DNA of 64,000 bases from Pholiota molesta (Eukaryota; Basidiomycota; Agaricomycetes; Agaricales; Strophariaceae). A model generated the notes under the pieces. The model searched no databases. It was given only the letters and a program-made list of their open reading frames with translations, and had not been told where the DNA came from. Positions within the stretch are counted from its first letter, which is position 1, and every line of letters begins with the position of its first letter. Below are positions 1 to 11,764 of the stretch, piece after piece. Both the position numbers and the translations under genes were made by a program. The stretch lies in NCBI GenBank assembly GCA_014925825.1, contig JACGCK010000066.1, positions 62,001-126,000 on the forward strand. The letters are read 5' to 3'.

Positions 1-1055
1 CAATAGCATGGCTAAAACTATTCAAGAATCGTGCAATATGCGATATTTGTGCGATATATTTGGACCCACCAACCATTTTGGGAGGCCAGGTGATGGGCAC
101 GATTCTTTGGAATCGAATATGCTGCTGCGACTCATTCTTCGCGCTGACTTTTTATGAGTTTTATAAACAAAAGAGATAACGAACATCAATTATTTGGTGA
201 TTTATGTACCGTAGTATAGATGATAGGCCTGACTCGGACATCACGTTAAGATACTTTCATGGCACTCACCGAAACTGTGTTGCGTGCGTTTCACGACTAT
301 TGCTTATAAATCTATCCCGGCGTTTGTCAAAAGCAGCCCTTTGATACTTACTTGATCGAAATGGAACTTGTTATGCATACCACTGAATGAATGTGCTGAC
401 TCCATTGCTAAGAAATGGACAATTGAATTACCGAGCAGCGAGACAGAATTAGCTTTGTGGGGGCAAGTGCTAACGGGGGCAGTTCAAAAAGCGTATCTAC
501 TTGAGCTTTCTAAATAGGCCCTTGAGATACATATTTGTTTTCAAGTACATAATGCAAAGAGGTGACTGGTGCCGGTGAGTGCCTATTGTAAGCATTTGCG
601 AAGCGGCAAAACCCAACGCCTAAAGCCTTGAGCTTCTTCTTCTAGCACTGTAAAAAAAAACCAGTAATCAAGTGACATTTTCTGGCAGGTAGACTGGCGC
701 TCTGAAAATCTACGGCCTTTTGAAATGTCGAAATGGCTAACGTCGCATCCTCATGATCAGTCAATGATCAGATACAGCTGAAATGCTTGAATTAGATCAG
801 GGAAACCTACTTTCAAGAAATCCTCAAATATTAGTGGCTTTGGTTGAGTCTTTATCTGGCAGCAAGAAAAAGAGCGTGTAAATATGCACATTCAAGCTCA
901 AAATGCAGGCCAACTTTAACTCGTCGCGTCGCGTCGCTTTAAAGAGCCCATCACGTGGTATGATCGGAGTTTCGGCAGGCGCGGCAACAATTCGGCCGTG
1001 GAAAGAGCCGAGTCAACAAGGCTGACTAAGAATCCTTTCCTGTTCATTGACCACC
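1..1055. other. intergenic, no gene seen
   Basis: No open frame here carries a recognisable domain or plausible splice pattern. The last about 100 bases, which include GC-rich text and a short tandem of cgtcg-type repeats near 920-940, are probably promoter and 5' UTR of the Sde2-like gene. Confidence 0.5.
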
Positions 1056-1898
1056 ATGGCTAGCAGCGTCCTCATCCAGTCCTTTGCGCCTTTCCCCACA
1101 TTCTCCATCTCAGCGCCACCGTCAACTCAGGTCAACGATTTATTCTCACTTATTCATACCAAATACCCCTCTTTCCCGCTTTCTCTTACCAACTCGCTTG
1201 TATTTACCACACACGCTGGCCATGTACCACCACTCAATGCGGAGGTGTCTGCTTTGAAATGCGAAGATAGTCTCGTAACTCTACGCCTGACGCCAAGGCT
1301 TCTGGGTGGGAAGGGAGGATTTGGAAGTCAGCTGAGGGCGGCGGGTGGACGGATGAGCAGTCAGAAAACGAGCAACAACGATTCGTGTCGCGATCTCAGT
1401 GGGAGAAGATTGAGTACAATCAAAGAGGCCAAGAAGTGGGTCATCTCTCTTTGTTAATTCACGGCTGTTTTAAGCTCATGTATCCTCAGATTGGCAGATT
1501 ATATTGAACACGAACCAGCGCGCCTCGCCGCCAAAGCGGAAGCAGAGCGGTTGAAGCTCGAGAATCTCGAGCGCAAGCTCGGGATAACACCCTCTTCGTC
1601 CTCCAAGATCCCCGAAACCACAGCGGAAGTCATCGCGGGAAAGAAACATCGCTTTGACGACACCGAATACTTGGAGAAAAGCAACGAGCTGAAGGAGGGC
1701 GTGAAGAACGCAGTCTCTGTCGCCTTGCTCAAGAAGAGGAAGAAAGCCAAGGTGGTACCGGAAGGGAGTGCTGATGCAAAAGAGGTGGTGTCGAAGGACG
1801 TGAAGGAGACCAAGGATGCACTGAAGGAAAAGAAACCAGTCGTAGAGTCTGCTGTACTCCCAACGCCACAGGTGGAGTTGGAGGCCGTTGGTGCATAG
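1056..1898 (+). CDS. sde2: Sde2-like silencing/splicing/telomere protein
   Basis: Two exons, 1056-1435 and 1490-1898, give 262 residues. The 54-nt intron joins ...EAKK to LADYIEHEP and restores the Sde2 signature. Residues 1-85 form a ubiquitin-like fold ending in [17 protein letters not shown] (cut after Gly85) is the conserved site where Sde2 precursors are processed by deubiquitinases to expose a C-terminal fragment starting with Lys. The Lys/Glu-rich coiled part follows at about 125-160. In fission yeast, activated Sde2 joins the spliceosome and supports intron-specific splicing, telomere silencing and genome stability. The start is the ATG at 1056 in a good context (ccaccATGg); an in-frame TTG nine bases upstream is not a likely start. 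The tail is short and basic/acidic, without the SAP domain seen in some homologues. Confidence 0.9.
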
Positions 1899-2891
1899 GT
1901 TTCGATTTTGGTGTTTACAATGGGGTTTCTTCTTTATTAAATTCTGCTTGTTGTATTTTTGAAACTCATGACACACTTTTTAGTAAGAAGAAGCGACATC
2001 TACCTCCTGGGAATGGATATTCAGGCCGATGAGGAAGAAGCGTTCACCCGTTTCCATTCTTCGACAGATACTCGTAATTCGAGTTGAAGACGCATGCTTG
2101 CTTGTATACTATAATTTTAGCTCAACATGTTCGAACTTCGGAAACGCGCTGTGCCCGCTTATTTACCCAGACCTATATGTACCTGAGCCGATTGACACTG
2201 ATCTTTGACAGTGGCCGGGATATCCTATTCGTCTCAGCAACTTGTCCCATGTGTATCGAAAGCAAACCAAGGATATTTTGTAATTGCGCAGGTCGACGCA
2301 GAGAATTGATTTAGACGTGTGAGTCGTGCTTTACGTTGCGTGCTGGGCGATGTTGACCAGAAAAGTCTGATGGCATGTCCTTGAACAGTGTTTTCCCTAC
2401 CTCAACGAATGAAACTCCGTGGTACCATGTGGTAATCATGTTGGTCTTATGCTGTTCTCTGCTGTGTGCACAAACGTTCATACACAAGTAGCATGTGTGG
2501 CATCAGGCAGCTGATGGCTACGTTTCGGTATACTCTGAGAACTCATGTGTTGCTTGTCTTTCACTAGCGGTGGTGCGCTTGCATTGGAGACCACTACGCG
2601 CCCAGCTTCTATTTCAAAATAATGACATCGAAAATACGCCACCCAGAGAATTTTGCAACGTAAACGAGGCATGCTTCTCCAGTCTCGACGATGCTGTGGA
2701 TGCTGTGCTACATTGATCCGGGAGTGCTTCCCAACTTCCCACTCCTTAACCACCAACATACATATTGGATCATCTTCCTGAGTCGTAGGATGATCAATTT
2801 CCCCATTCACTGTGGTACTCGCCGACCATCGCCGTTGTCGCTGCTTTATATCTTCCTATTCCTCCAACACATACCTCTTTGACCTTTGAAT
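1899..2891. other. intergenic, no gene seen
   Basis: Short open frames on both strands lack ATG-led, spliceable continuity or any known domain. A TATA-like tttatat at about 2845-2851 lies some 40 bases before the ATG of the next gene. Confidence 0.5.
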
Positions 2892-4494
2892 ATGTCTAAT
2901 TCGTACACAGGCTCTCCTTCGCGGACCCAGGAGCTCCCTGGATATACTTCGAATCCTAGCGTACGCTCAGCCCAGAGGACGAGTCGAACACCGAAGGAAT
3001 TCCAATATAAGATTGAAAAGGGCGGAAAGCCCATCGCTGTGCTGACTCTTTTTACGGAAGCTGGAGCATCGAAGACCATACCCACATATGTGGAGGGTTC
3101 GATGATCAAGGGTAACCTACGGCTGAGCTTGGACCAGGCAGACTCAATACAGGGCATTACAGTCAACGTACGTTCCATTTTATTATATGCTATGTTTTAT
3201 CATCAATTTCGTTTCGAAGGTTCAAGGTCAATATATTACCGGAGTAAATCCGGACGACCAGCTCAACTTCCTTGATATCTCGCAAACTTTGTGGTCGCAA
3301 TCGGATGGAGCCCCACGAAATGCCACTGCTGATCACGATAGTTCACTACCTCCCGCGGCTGAACAGCCTCCATCGAAGTTTACAGGAAAAATACAGGGGG
3401 AATATCTCTGGCCTTTCGCCATCAACTTTCCCAGAAAGGTAAACCTTTCCTTAGAAAGGAAGTCCGATGGAAGGGATGTGTCGGAACCTTTTGCGCCACC
3501 ACAAACATTTACCGAGCGGAATGTTCGAGGGGGAATCAATTATGAGATATCTATCCGAATTGCGCGCGGTAGATTCAAGGCAGATCGCAGGTGCGCATTT
3601 TCTCATTGGATTGCATTCCATGTCGCGCTCATATTCATGATCTTGAATGTCAGAATGTCAACACAATTCGGATATATTCCATCAACACGACCACCTGCCC
3701 TTTTGCCTATGAGGCGGCTTGCCTATCAGCAAGGGACACAACTGATTGGACCATATACCGACGTCGATGGGTGGCATTCTCAAGATGCTGTGCAGGTTCA
3801 AGGTAATATCTTCAAGAATCGCCCAGTCAATCTTACTTGTAAAGTAAGTTGATAAATTCCGATTCTCTCCAGAACTTAATTGATCTAATACAATTATCTC
3901 AGCTCTATATCTCAAAGCCTGTGCGTATTTGTTGGCAATAGTTCAACACACAGATCTTTAACGGCAATTAGCTATCCTATACGCGAGGCTCCGTCGTCCC
4001 TCTCTACCTGCATCTCGAAAGCGATGATAATCAAACCCTGGACCTACTTGCATCACCTAAAGCAATTTCCGTACATCTGCGACGTCATGTCAGTTATGGC
4101 TTGCTGGAGAACAAGGCCAAAGGCATCACCTACAAAAGCGCCGCCGAGGATTCTCTGCCTGCCATCTGGTGGCCATCAACATCTGGACTCGAAAACCCTC
4201 CAGCACATGACCGTAGCCGTTATGTGAATGGTGAATTGCACCTCAAGATAGACTTGAAGCCTACTTCTAATATGCCTTTGTTGCGTGTGGAGGTGATTCA
4301 AATATTTAAATACCTCGAGGTCTACTCTATTCATCTAATCCGCTTTCGTTTAGTATTTCGTTGTGATGTTGCCATTCAACGCTGCGGGATTTGTACAACG
4401 CGGAGAACAAGTAATATTGAAACATCCGGTAGATATCGTCACCACATACGCTCCTGGCCCGCGTCCCGTGAAGCTGGCACCCTCCTGGATATGA
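2892..4494 (+). CDS. arrestin-like N-terminal domain protein (copy 1)
   Basis: Six exons (2892-3167, 3220-3590, 3654-3843, 3903-3920, 3972-4292, 4354-4494) encode 438 residues. The chain has the beta-sandwich layout of agaricomycete arrestin-like proteins: residues from about 40 (FQYKIEKGG..., SLDQADSIQGITV), a GEYLWPFAINFP strand, the FGYIPSTRPP..MRRLAYQQG stretch, and a second half LSYTRGSVVPLYL..DNQTLDLLASPKAISVHLRR ending in VDIVTTYAPGPRP. Such proteins are thought to be ubiquitin-ligase adaptors or trafficking scaffolds; this copy shows no obvious PPxY motif in the part read. The fourth exon is only 18 nt (LYISKP). A paralogue with the same exon order sits at 14613-16296. The exact C-terminus is less sure, because the frame stops shortly after the conserved APGPRP. 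Confidence 0.8.
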
Positions 4495-4885
4495 TCTTGA
4501 GACGACAACGAAACCCACGTTTACTTCCACCAAGAACAACTTCGTATAGGTACTTTTAGGGCTGGGGTATTTCGAATCATGGAAATGAATTATACGAAGT
4601 TGTTTTGACGGCTCAATGACGGCTTCATCGACTCCTTGGATCATAAGCGCCGTGCCGAAAGGAACTGAAGCTCGGCAGGAAATCTAGTTGCCGACGGAAC
4701 GTGTCCCGAGTCCCGAGTCTCCCGACATAGTATCTCATGACCACGCTTGTAGTGGGACTCCTGGGCTTGTGTGGGTTATTCCTGAGTCCTCTTTTTCACA
4801 TACATAACCACGTTTAGATGGGAAGTCTGTTAAAAGGCGGTCAGCGGTGATTATTCACCCCCTTCTTTCTGTTATTCCCTGTGAA
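4495..4885. other. intergenic, no gene seen
   Basis: Spacer between the arrestin-like gene and the transporter gene; nothing beyond probable UTR and promoter sequence. Confidence 0.5.
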
Positions 4886-7141
4886 ATGAAGGACGAAGAG
4901 AAACATGCAAATGTGTCCTTGGACCAACCTGTCTCGCCCACTTCTAGTGAAGTTACGACGCAATTGCGGGATGCTATGATAGCGTCAGACGACTCCAAAT
5001 TCACAAAGAACGAGAAATGGTTTATTGTGATATTCACAGCTTTCATCGGATTTTTCAGGTGAGTGACATTTGATAGATCTCTGTCCGAGTTAATTCAAAC
5101 TATTCATTCAAATTTCAGTCCACTCACAGCAAACATCTATTTCCCAGCTATTCCAACTCTAGCGATTGCATTTAACAAACCAACTGAGCTTATCAATCTT
5201 ACGGTACGATTTTCGGAGATAACTAAGTACGACTACACTATCTGAATTTCTGCTCATACTTGCTAACCAGGTAACAATGTTTGCGGTTTTTCAAGGCATT
5301 GGTACGTATACGTGTGATGCATACATGAACCTTGGGCTTCGAACTGGAAAAGGATATGCGTTAGAATCTTCGTCGCATTGACTCCTTGATGGGGCGGATT
5401 ATTAACACTCTATTTCGAAATATATGCTAACCCTCTAATTATTCCATCGCAGCGCCTATGTTCTGGGGTCCTATGTCAGACCATATCGGCCGTAGGCCAA
5501 TCTCCGCGGCTTGTCTTCTCATCCTGGCACTGTCCTGTGTTGGCCTGGCGCTCGTCCCAACCTCAGATTTCTGGCTGCTGATGTTGCTTCGCTGCCTACA
5601 AGCCTCTGGCTCAGCAAGTACAATTGCAATCGGTGCGAGCTCTCTCTACGATGCTGGAAAGAATTCACTGACCAGTTTAAATTTAACTGAATTCCGTAGG
5701 CGCCGGCGTAGTGGGTGACATATCAAGTCGGGCAGAGCGCGGCGGGTTTTACGGGATTTTTTCCCTTGGTCCTACTGTCAGTCAAAAACATCGATGCTTC
5801 ATTTATCGACGCTCATACATTTAAATTAGTCAGGACCCGCATTCGGCCCAGTCATAGGAGGAGCCTTGGCCGGTCATTTTGGATGGAGGTCAGTCGCATT
5901 AAAAGTATAGCTAAGAGCTTAGTAGCCCAATGATTCCGATAGAGCTATCTTCTGGTTCCTATGCATCTGTGCATCCGTTTGTTTCATCTTCATTATACTG
6001 TAAGCTTTCTTTCGACTACCCTAATACCTCTCACCTGATTTTTCCGTTTTTTGGTGGTTGTTTTCTTTCTTGCAGTTTTCAACCAGAAACATTGCGGCCC
6101 ATCGTGAACACTGGCCGTGATACAACGTTTTTGGTGTATAAGCCAGTCCTACCTATTATCGGACGCAAAGACGTTCCAAAACGGCCTCCAAGCACTATTC
6201 CTACCAGACCAAACAACTATCAAAACCCATTCCGGCTATTCCTCCTGCCAGATATCTCTCTCATGCTTGTCATCAATGGAATAATGTTTACTGTTTTCTA
6301 CGGTGTTTTGGTTCCGCTTTCCACATTGTTCGCCACGACATATCCTTCCCTCAACGAAACTACGATTGGCGTCTGCTTCTTGTGCATCGGAGCGGGTACA
6401 GTCTTCGGATCCTGGTCATCAGGTCATATTTTGGACATAGAATATCAAAGATTCAAGCGAAAGGCAGAGAGTGAATTTACGAATACTGGGGAAGGATTTG
6501 ACATTACGAAAGAAGAAAACTTTCCTTTAGAAAAGGTTCGGAAATAAAGTGTTCTGTTCAAAACAAAATGTACACTAATTAGAGTTTCTCTATCTTTCCT
6601 AGGCCCGTCTCAGACTGATGCCGTACTATATTTTGAGTATAGCAGCGATTTGCGCAGGATACGGTTGGGTTATTGAAAATAGAGTTCACATTGCAGTGCC
6701 TCTGATAATGCAATTCTTCGGTTAGTCTAATTTTTGTCATTTTATCCCATGGCCTAACCACCTATTGGATACTTCAGCTGGATGGCTGACTATCGCAGTG
6801 ATGAATGCAACGTCCACCCTGAACATCGATTTGGTCCCAGGACAAAGTTCTGCTGTGACCGGTTGTGTAATTATGCATAATTATTTCTTGGAGCATATTA
6901 CTAACGATTGGTTTAGAACAACCTCGTCAGATGTAGCCTGACGGCTGTCCTAATTTCCGTCATCCAGCTCATCATTGATAAAATCGGGATTGGATGGACT
7001 TACGTCCTTCTCAGCGGCATATCTCTCCTGTCTTTGCCTCTCGTCTACATTGCAACCAAGATAGGACCTCGATGTCGCATTCGGCGTCAAAGTATAAGAC
7101 AAGCTCAACAGAACCAGACAATAGTCGACGAGGAGAAATGA
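4886..7141 (+). CDS. MFS transporter, DHA1 (12-TM) type
   Basis: Eleven exons (4886-5058, 5119-5203, 5271-5301, 5453-5632, 5700-5776, 5830-5888, 5943-5999, 6076-6535, 6603-6720, 6778-6866, 6917-7141) encode 517 residues. A soluble N-terminus of about 45 residues is followed by TM1 and the TANIYFPAIPTLA stretch typical of fungal DHA1 pumps. MFS motif A is GPMSDHIGRRP (residues 102-112), and motif C-like SGPAFGPVIGGALAGHFGWR is clear. A central cytosolic loop (RKDVPKRPPS... and ...QRFKRKAESE) separates the two six-helix halves; the second half has TGCNNLVRCSLTA near the end. Members export drugs, polyamines or small acids by proton antiport; the substrate cannot be told. All 10 introns are canonical and the frame is intact. 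Confidence 0.88.
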
Positions 7142-7715
7142 TTCATTAGATTGATAGCGCGTAGACATGACCATATTCACCGCTCGCTCAATAGCATTTT
7201 TAGGACTTGCCTTTTGGCACCGAGGTCCATAGCTACACCACATAGTTATAAAAAGTCAAGTCAAGACCATGTATTATCGTCAGCAGAGTAGATATGAGGC
7301 GGCAGGCGGGCATTGTGATGAGGGCCATTGATTTCGAGGATGCGTCATCGCGTGGGGGGTGATAACGTAGATTTGGGGACTCAAATCCATGTATTTACGT
7401 TTTTGATCAATTCGAATGACTTAGCAAGCAGACACCAGTAGGAAAGTACTTGGTAAGTACACAAAAAGTTGCCGGTTGAAGCTGAAGGAGGGGCTCATGA
7501 TGCTGGACAGGAGTTGGACAAGAGCAAAAGAATGGGTTGTTTATTCGTGCTTGATTTGAAAGATTATGAGGTCAGCTTAGTATTTCACGTGCTTCCTCTA
7601 TTAGCCGCGGCGAGCGCTGGGTCCGGTCCCAGGTATCACCGACCGGGAACCGTTAACCAGCCTTTCAATGCTAATCGCTCGTCTGTAGCCGACATCTACC
7701 ATCTTCGTCTCCACC
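7142..7715. other. intergenic, no gene seen
   Basis: No convincing gene. Probably 3' end of the transporter transcript and promoter of the carrier gene. Confidence 0.5.
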
Positions 7716-9045
7716 ATGCCTGCCCAGTCGAAACCGGTCCAGCAACTCACCCCTTTTGCTTCTGCATTGGCCGGAGCGCTTGGTGGATGCTTCAGCACTG
7801 CGTATGTTTCGTCATCTATGGTTATTTGAGCGGGAGCTAATAGTTTATCTTCAGAGTCGTTTACCCTTTGGATGTGTATGTCCTGGTCTCTAGTCTTGCG
7901 CCATTGATGTTCTAATGGGACCTTTCATAAAGCGCGAAGACGCGTATCCAAGCTCTTCCAGCAGACTCCAAAGCGAAGGCTAAAGACCTTTCCCTGACGT
8001 CTGTTATCCTACGGATATACAAGAAAGAGGGGATTCTCGGATTGTATCGGGGCTTTGGGGCGACAATGTTGAACACATTCTCTATGCGTGAGTGTCCTCG
8101 CGATCATCTGAATTAACCAGACTGAAGGACTGTCACAGAATATGCTTATTTCTTCTTCTATTCTCTCGTGCGGTCTAACTACATCAAACGACTAACGAAC
8201 AAGCTCCCACCTGGTTCAAAATTACCCCCTCTATCAACGGCTGCAGAGCTGATTCTCGGAGCTGTTGCCGGTGCCCTAGCGCAAATCTTCACTATCCCGG
8301 TCGCCGTCATTGCCACCCGCCAACAAGTCGGCCGTCCCGAGAAGGCCAAAGACGCGACTGATAACGTTTCTGAGCAAGAGACTGACGACTCCTTCATCGG
8401 TGTCGCACGTGAGATTGTCGAAGAAGAGGGTGTAACTGGTTTATGGCTTGGTCTGAAGCCAGGATTGGTGCTGACAGTAAATCCTGCTATCACCTATGGC
8501 GTATTTGAGCGGGTAAAAAGCCTTGTGCTCATTGCGCGGGGTAACGCATCGACAAAAATGGGTCCTTGGCTATCATTCTTGATCGGAGCCTTGAGCAAAA
8601 CGCTCGCTACGATTGTAAGCCGTTCTCTCTTTATATCGTCTATCCATTTCAGCTCATTGGTTCAATTTTCAGGTCACATATCCGTATATCATGGCGAAGG
8701 TGCGAATTCAAGCGCGCAGCGCTGATGTCGAAGAGTCTGTTGAGCAGAAAGACGAGCTACCTCGATCTCACGAGTATCACCACAAGCACTCTAAGCACGC
8801 TGGCGCATTGGATATCCTGGCCCGCGTATGGAAGAAGGAAGGATTCACTGGCTGGTACCAAGTACGTATCCATCCTTTCTCTACAGACCTCGTCAGGACT
8901 GATCTAATTCATGTTTTAGGGAATGGAGGCCCAAATTACGAAGGCCGTTCTATCACAAGCACTACTATTTATGTCAAAAGAGCAATTTGAGCATTGGGCT
9001 CTTGCTATTATGCTCTTTGCTGCTCGCTTTTCTTCAGGCCGCTAA
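7716..9045 (+). CDS. ANT1: peroxisomal adenine nucleotide carrier (Ant1/PMP47 type, SLC25)
   Basis: Six exons (7716-7801, 7855-7875, 7933-8087, 8139-8614, 8673-8861, 8920-9045) encode 350 residues. Three mitochondrial-carrier repeats are visible: the first has PLDVAKTRIQ, the second the degenerate PVAVIATRQQ, the third PYIMAKVRIQ. The degenerate second signature and the ending GMEAQITKAVLSQALLFMSKE fit the peroxisomal Ant1/PMP47/SLC25A17 branch, which exchanges ATP for AMP so that medium-chain fatty acids can be activated inside peroxisomes. A charged insert (about residues 250-285, EQKDELPRSHEYHHKHSKHA) precedes the last repeat. The start is the ccaccATG at 7716. The 21-nt second exon ends at 7875, using the gtatgt donor; this is needed to give LDVAKT. 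Confidence 0.88.
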
Positions 9046-9737
9046 TCATTCATAGTTTAGATGTCTAGTCCTAGATGGATACATATCGTAGATTTTACCA
9101 ACCATCATTGTCAAAACCTCAAAATCTAATATCGCACCTACCCCTCATTTCCAGGACAAAGACATGATGGGTTGATTTTGTTCACCTCAAAAACGCTTAG
9201 ACTGCGCCACGCGAATTCTAAAAATAGGTTCCGAGTGGATGTGTTGCCCCCGCCTGGTCACGTCCAGCTTGGACATTATTTCGTTCCACTGCTTCTCAGG
9301 TTCGAAATACAAATTCTATGACTATTTCAGGAATCATTAGGACACTTCGAAAACATCTCGATTTAGAGGTTAATCAATATCTGCCATTTGGCTAGTGGTT
9401 ATGAAGCACGAGCTGGAGTACATAAACTTGAAACAATCTGGTTATCCTCATCGCAAAATTATGGCCACTCATCTCACAAGTGGTCAGTCTCAGCATGGAA
9501 ATGCCTGTGTGCATAAAACCTAACATATATTGGTGTAACTATTGCTATTTCCTAGTGGTCACCAAAATATTCAATATTCAATGTAAGCAGGATCTGGCCT
9601 CCGAATCACACTAAATCACTGCCGCCATCGCCTCCTCGTCCAAGTTAGTTCGCATAGAGCTTATTGACCTAAAACTTTCATCATTTAATTATGAGATGCA
9701 CTGATAGTTTTTCGGTTCAATTACCTTAATCTTGCCC
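9046..9737. other. intergenic, no gene seen
   Basis: Convergent spacer between the carrier gene and the thaumatin-like gene; no coding signal recognised. Confidence 0.5.
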
Positions 9738-10606
9738 TCAAGGACAGAAAGTAATGGTCCAAGTCTTGTCTCCGGCCGAGCAGCCTCTGACAGGAGAATC
9801 ATTGCCGCATCCACTCGTATCCTGCAGTCGAAAGCCTTAGTAATAAATTGATGACCTCTTGATAAAGGCACTCACGCCGACTGGGTACGCCTCCGTGCAA
9901 CCGCAGTTGACATTAGTGCATTCAACCGTGTCGCATCCGCTAACTTGGATTTCGATGGACTGCGTGAAGCCTTGGATGTTAGATATATCATAGGCCTACG
10001 TATACAATCAATTAACCATTATATTAATAAGAAAATTTAAAGAAAATGTCACCGACCTGAGGAGTGAACTGACTTCCGGTATCAAGATTGTATTCTGTCA
10101 CGGTGCAGCTTTCTCCGCTTGCGCCACAATTTCCATTTTGATTGAAAATGCGCCCATTCCACTTTCAGATCAGATTTCTTGTGAGCGAGGTAGTATATTC
10201 GAGCCAGAGTAAAACCCTACCTGGCGGTTAATAGTCAAGGTCTGCGATTGTCCGTTACCCAGCGTGTTAGGCTGAGGGCCAGTGTAGGAGATTGCTGGGT
10301 TTGGCTATAATTGTCTCTAATGTTAATCCTGATAGTAAACAAGTGATAGCAGGTTTACTTACGACGCCGCCTGATCCTGGTGTGCTGCAGCGGGGAGAAT
10401 AACCACAGTTTGTGTTAGCAATGACGGGCCTGACGCTTGAGCCGCAATTGTTGTGGAAGATGACTGGATGGAGGAAGAGTCAGTATCATGCTCATATGTC
10501 TGAAGGAAACTTTTCCAAAAGGAGGCTCACAGGTGTGATCAGCCATGGAAACAGAAGTAACACTCAGGATAGAGAGGGCAAGCATAAAAGTACGTTGGAA
10601 AGGCAT
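9738..10606 (-). CDS. secreted cysteine-rich thaumatin/glycopeptide-like protein
   Basis: Six exons on the minus strand (10606-10531, 10463-10363, 10304-10221, 10161-10057, 9995-9876, 9821-9738) encode 189 residues. A signal peptide (MPFQRTFMLALSILSVTSVS) is followed by HTFIFHNNCGSS, a beta-rich body with GRIFNQNGNCGASGESCT and DISNIQGFTQSIEIQVSGC, and a final TWTITFCP, an ending typical of thaumatin-like folds. About 12 cysteines are present in the mature chain, fewer than the 16 of plant thaumatins. The full thaumatin signature pattern is not present, so the basidiomycete glycopeptide family is an equally good label. The role is extracellular; glucan binding or antifungal activity is only inference. 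Every junction is canonical and phase-consistent. Confidence 0.75.
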
Positions 10607-11764
10607 CGTTGCAGCGACTGAGAAAAGAGGTAAAACTTCTTTTGTTTTAGAAATCCATCTTTCGGTGCAGTATTTATGTTTTTTATCTCCCTCAAATATC
10701 GGAGAATACATCATCTAGAATCTGATGAGACGCGGCAAGAACTGGCCAGTAGTGGGATAACGGACTTGATCCTCAGCAGCAATAGAACGGCACCACGCAA
10801 GATCAGATACTTTCATCATTCGAGAGTCAAGAATGTATGGCGGCAACAAGTATGCTCATGCGGCGGCTATTGTCAATGGACTGATTGGTACTAATCTTCA
10901 AGGTCCAGTTCCGATATCTGGACTATTCGTAATTTGAAAATGAGTGTTCAGTGTTCACTGTGTTCGTTGTTGAGTCACGTTAGCGATAAACAACATATCA
11001 AATCAACTACATATCAAAGGAGGAGCACGTTCAAGTACTTCTGTGATACGCATTTGCATCTTTGTTAGAATACTGGTTGGTCCAGATTCCACTATGTACC
11101 CATGGGATGCTACCTTGCGTAGTTTTCAGCCTTGAATCCATATGCAACAAGGATGATCAGATGACCATGCTCTTTATATACATATTATGGATCTCCCTAA
11201 AATTCGAAGTACATATAACTGCTGGGGGCTGCTAGGGATGTTTTCTTCTGGAGAGATAATTTTAGCATTGCCATGAATAGCTCGCCGGACTATCCACTGA
11301 TAGCTAGCATAACCAGCTAGTGGGCGCTTTGAATATACATTCCCCAATTCTAACCCCAGGCTAACATAAAGCCTCGAATACAAGACCCCATCATGAGTAC
11401 TTAAGTAGTACTTACCATACTATGGTCCGGTGGTATGCCGTATTGGAACTAATGCCTTCATTCTTCGGAATTGTTAGATAGTCATCTGCAACTTGTAGTT
11501 ATAATTACACAGAAGAACTTTGTTACCCGGGAACGATTGAAGCGCCGTTTACTAGCAGCGGCCAGTATGAGTTCGTCAGACTGATGGAACCATGTCTTGT
11601 GATTCTTTTCCACCACCCGAATCTCTCGGGCTCGGGTGCAGCTTGGCCAGAAAATATACGTTATTCAGTCGCCTATCGCCCGGAAAAACTTTAGCGAAAG
11701 AATCATCAATATACAAGAGTAAGAATATAATACAAGGATGGAGTGAAATTGCAAGAAAAACCAT
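10607..11764. other. intergenic, no gene seen
   Basis: About 1.15 kb between the starts/ends of two minus-strand genes. Short open frames lack splice support or known domains. Confidence 0.5.
10671..10676 (-). promoter_or_regulatory. TATA-like element of the thaumatin-like gene
   Basis: On the minus strand the sequence reads CATAAATA, about 65 bases before the ATG at 10606. Confidence 0.35.

Noticed and set aside
1491..1898. Second Sde2 exon as a separate gene
   Set aside because: It begins without ATG, and splicing from 1435 to 1490 restores the conserved [13 protein letters not shown] junction.
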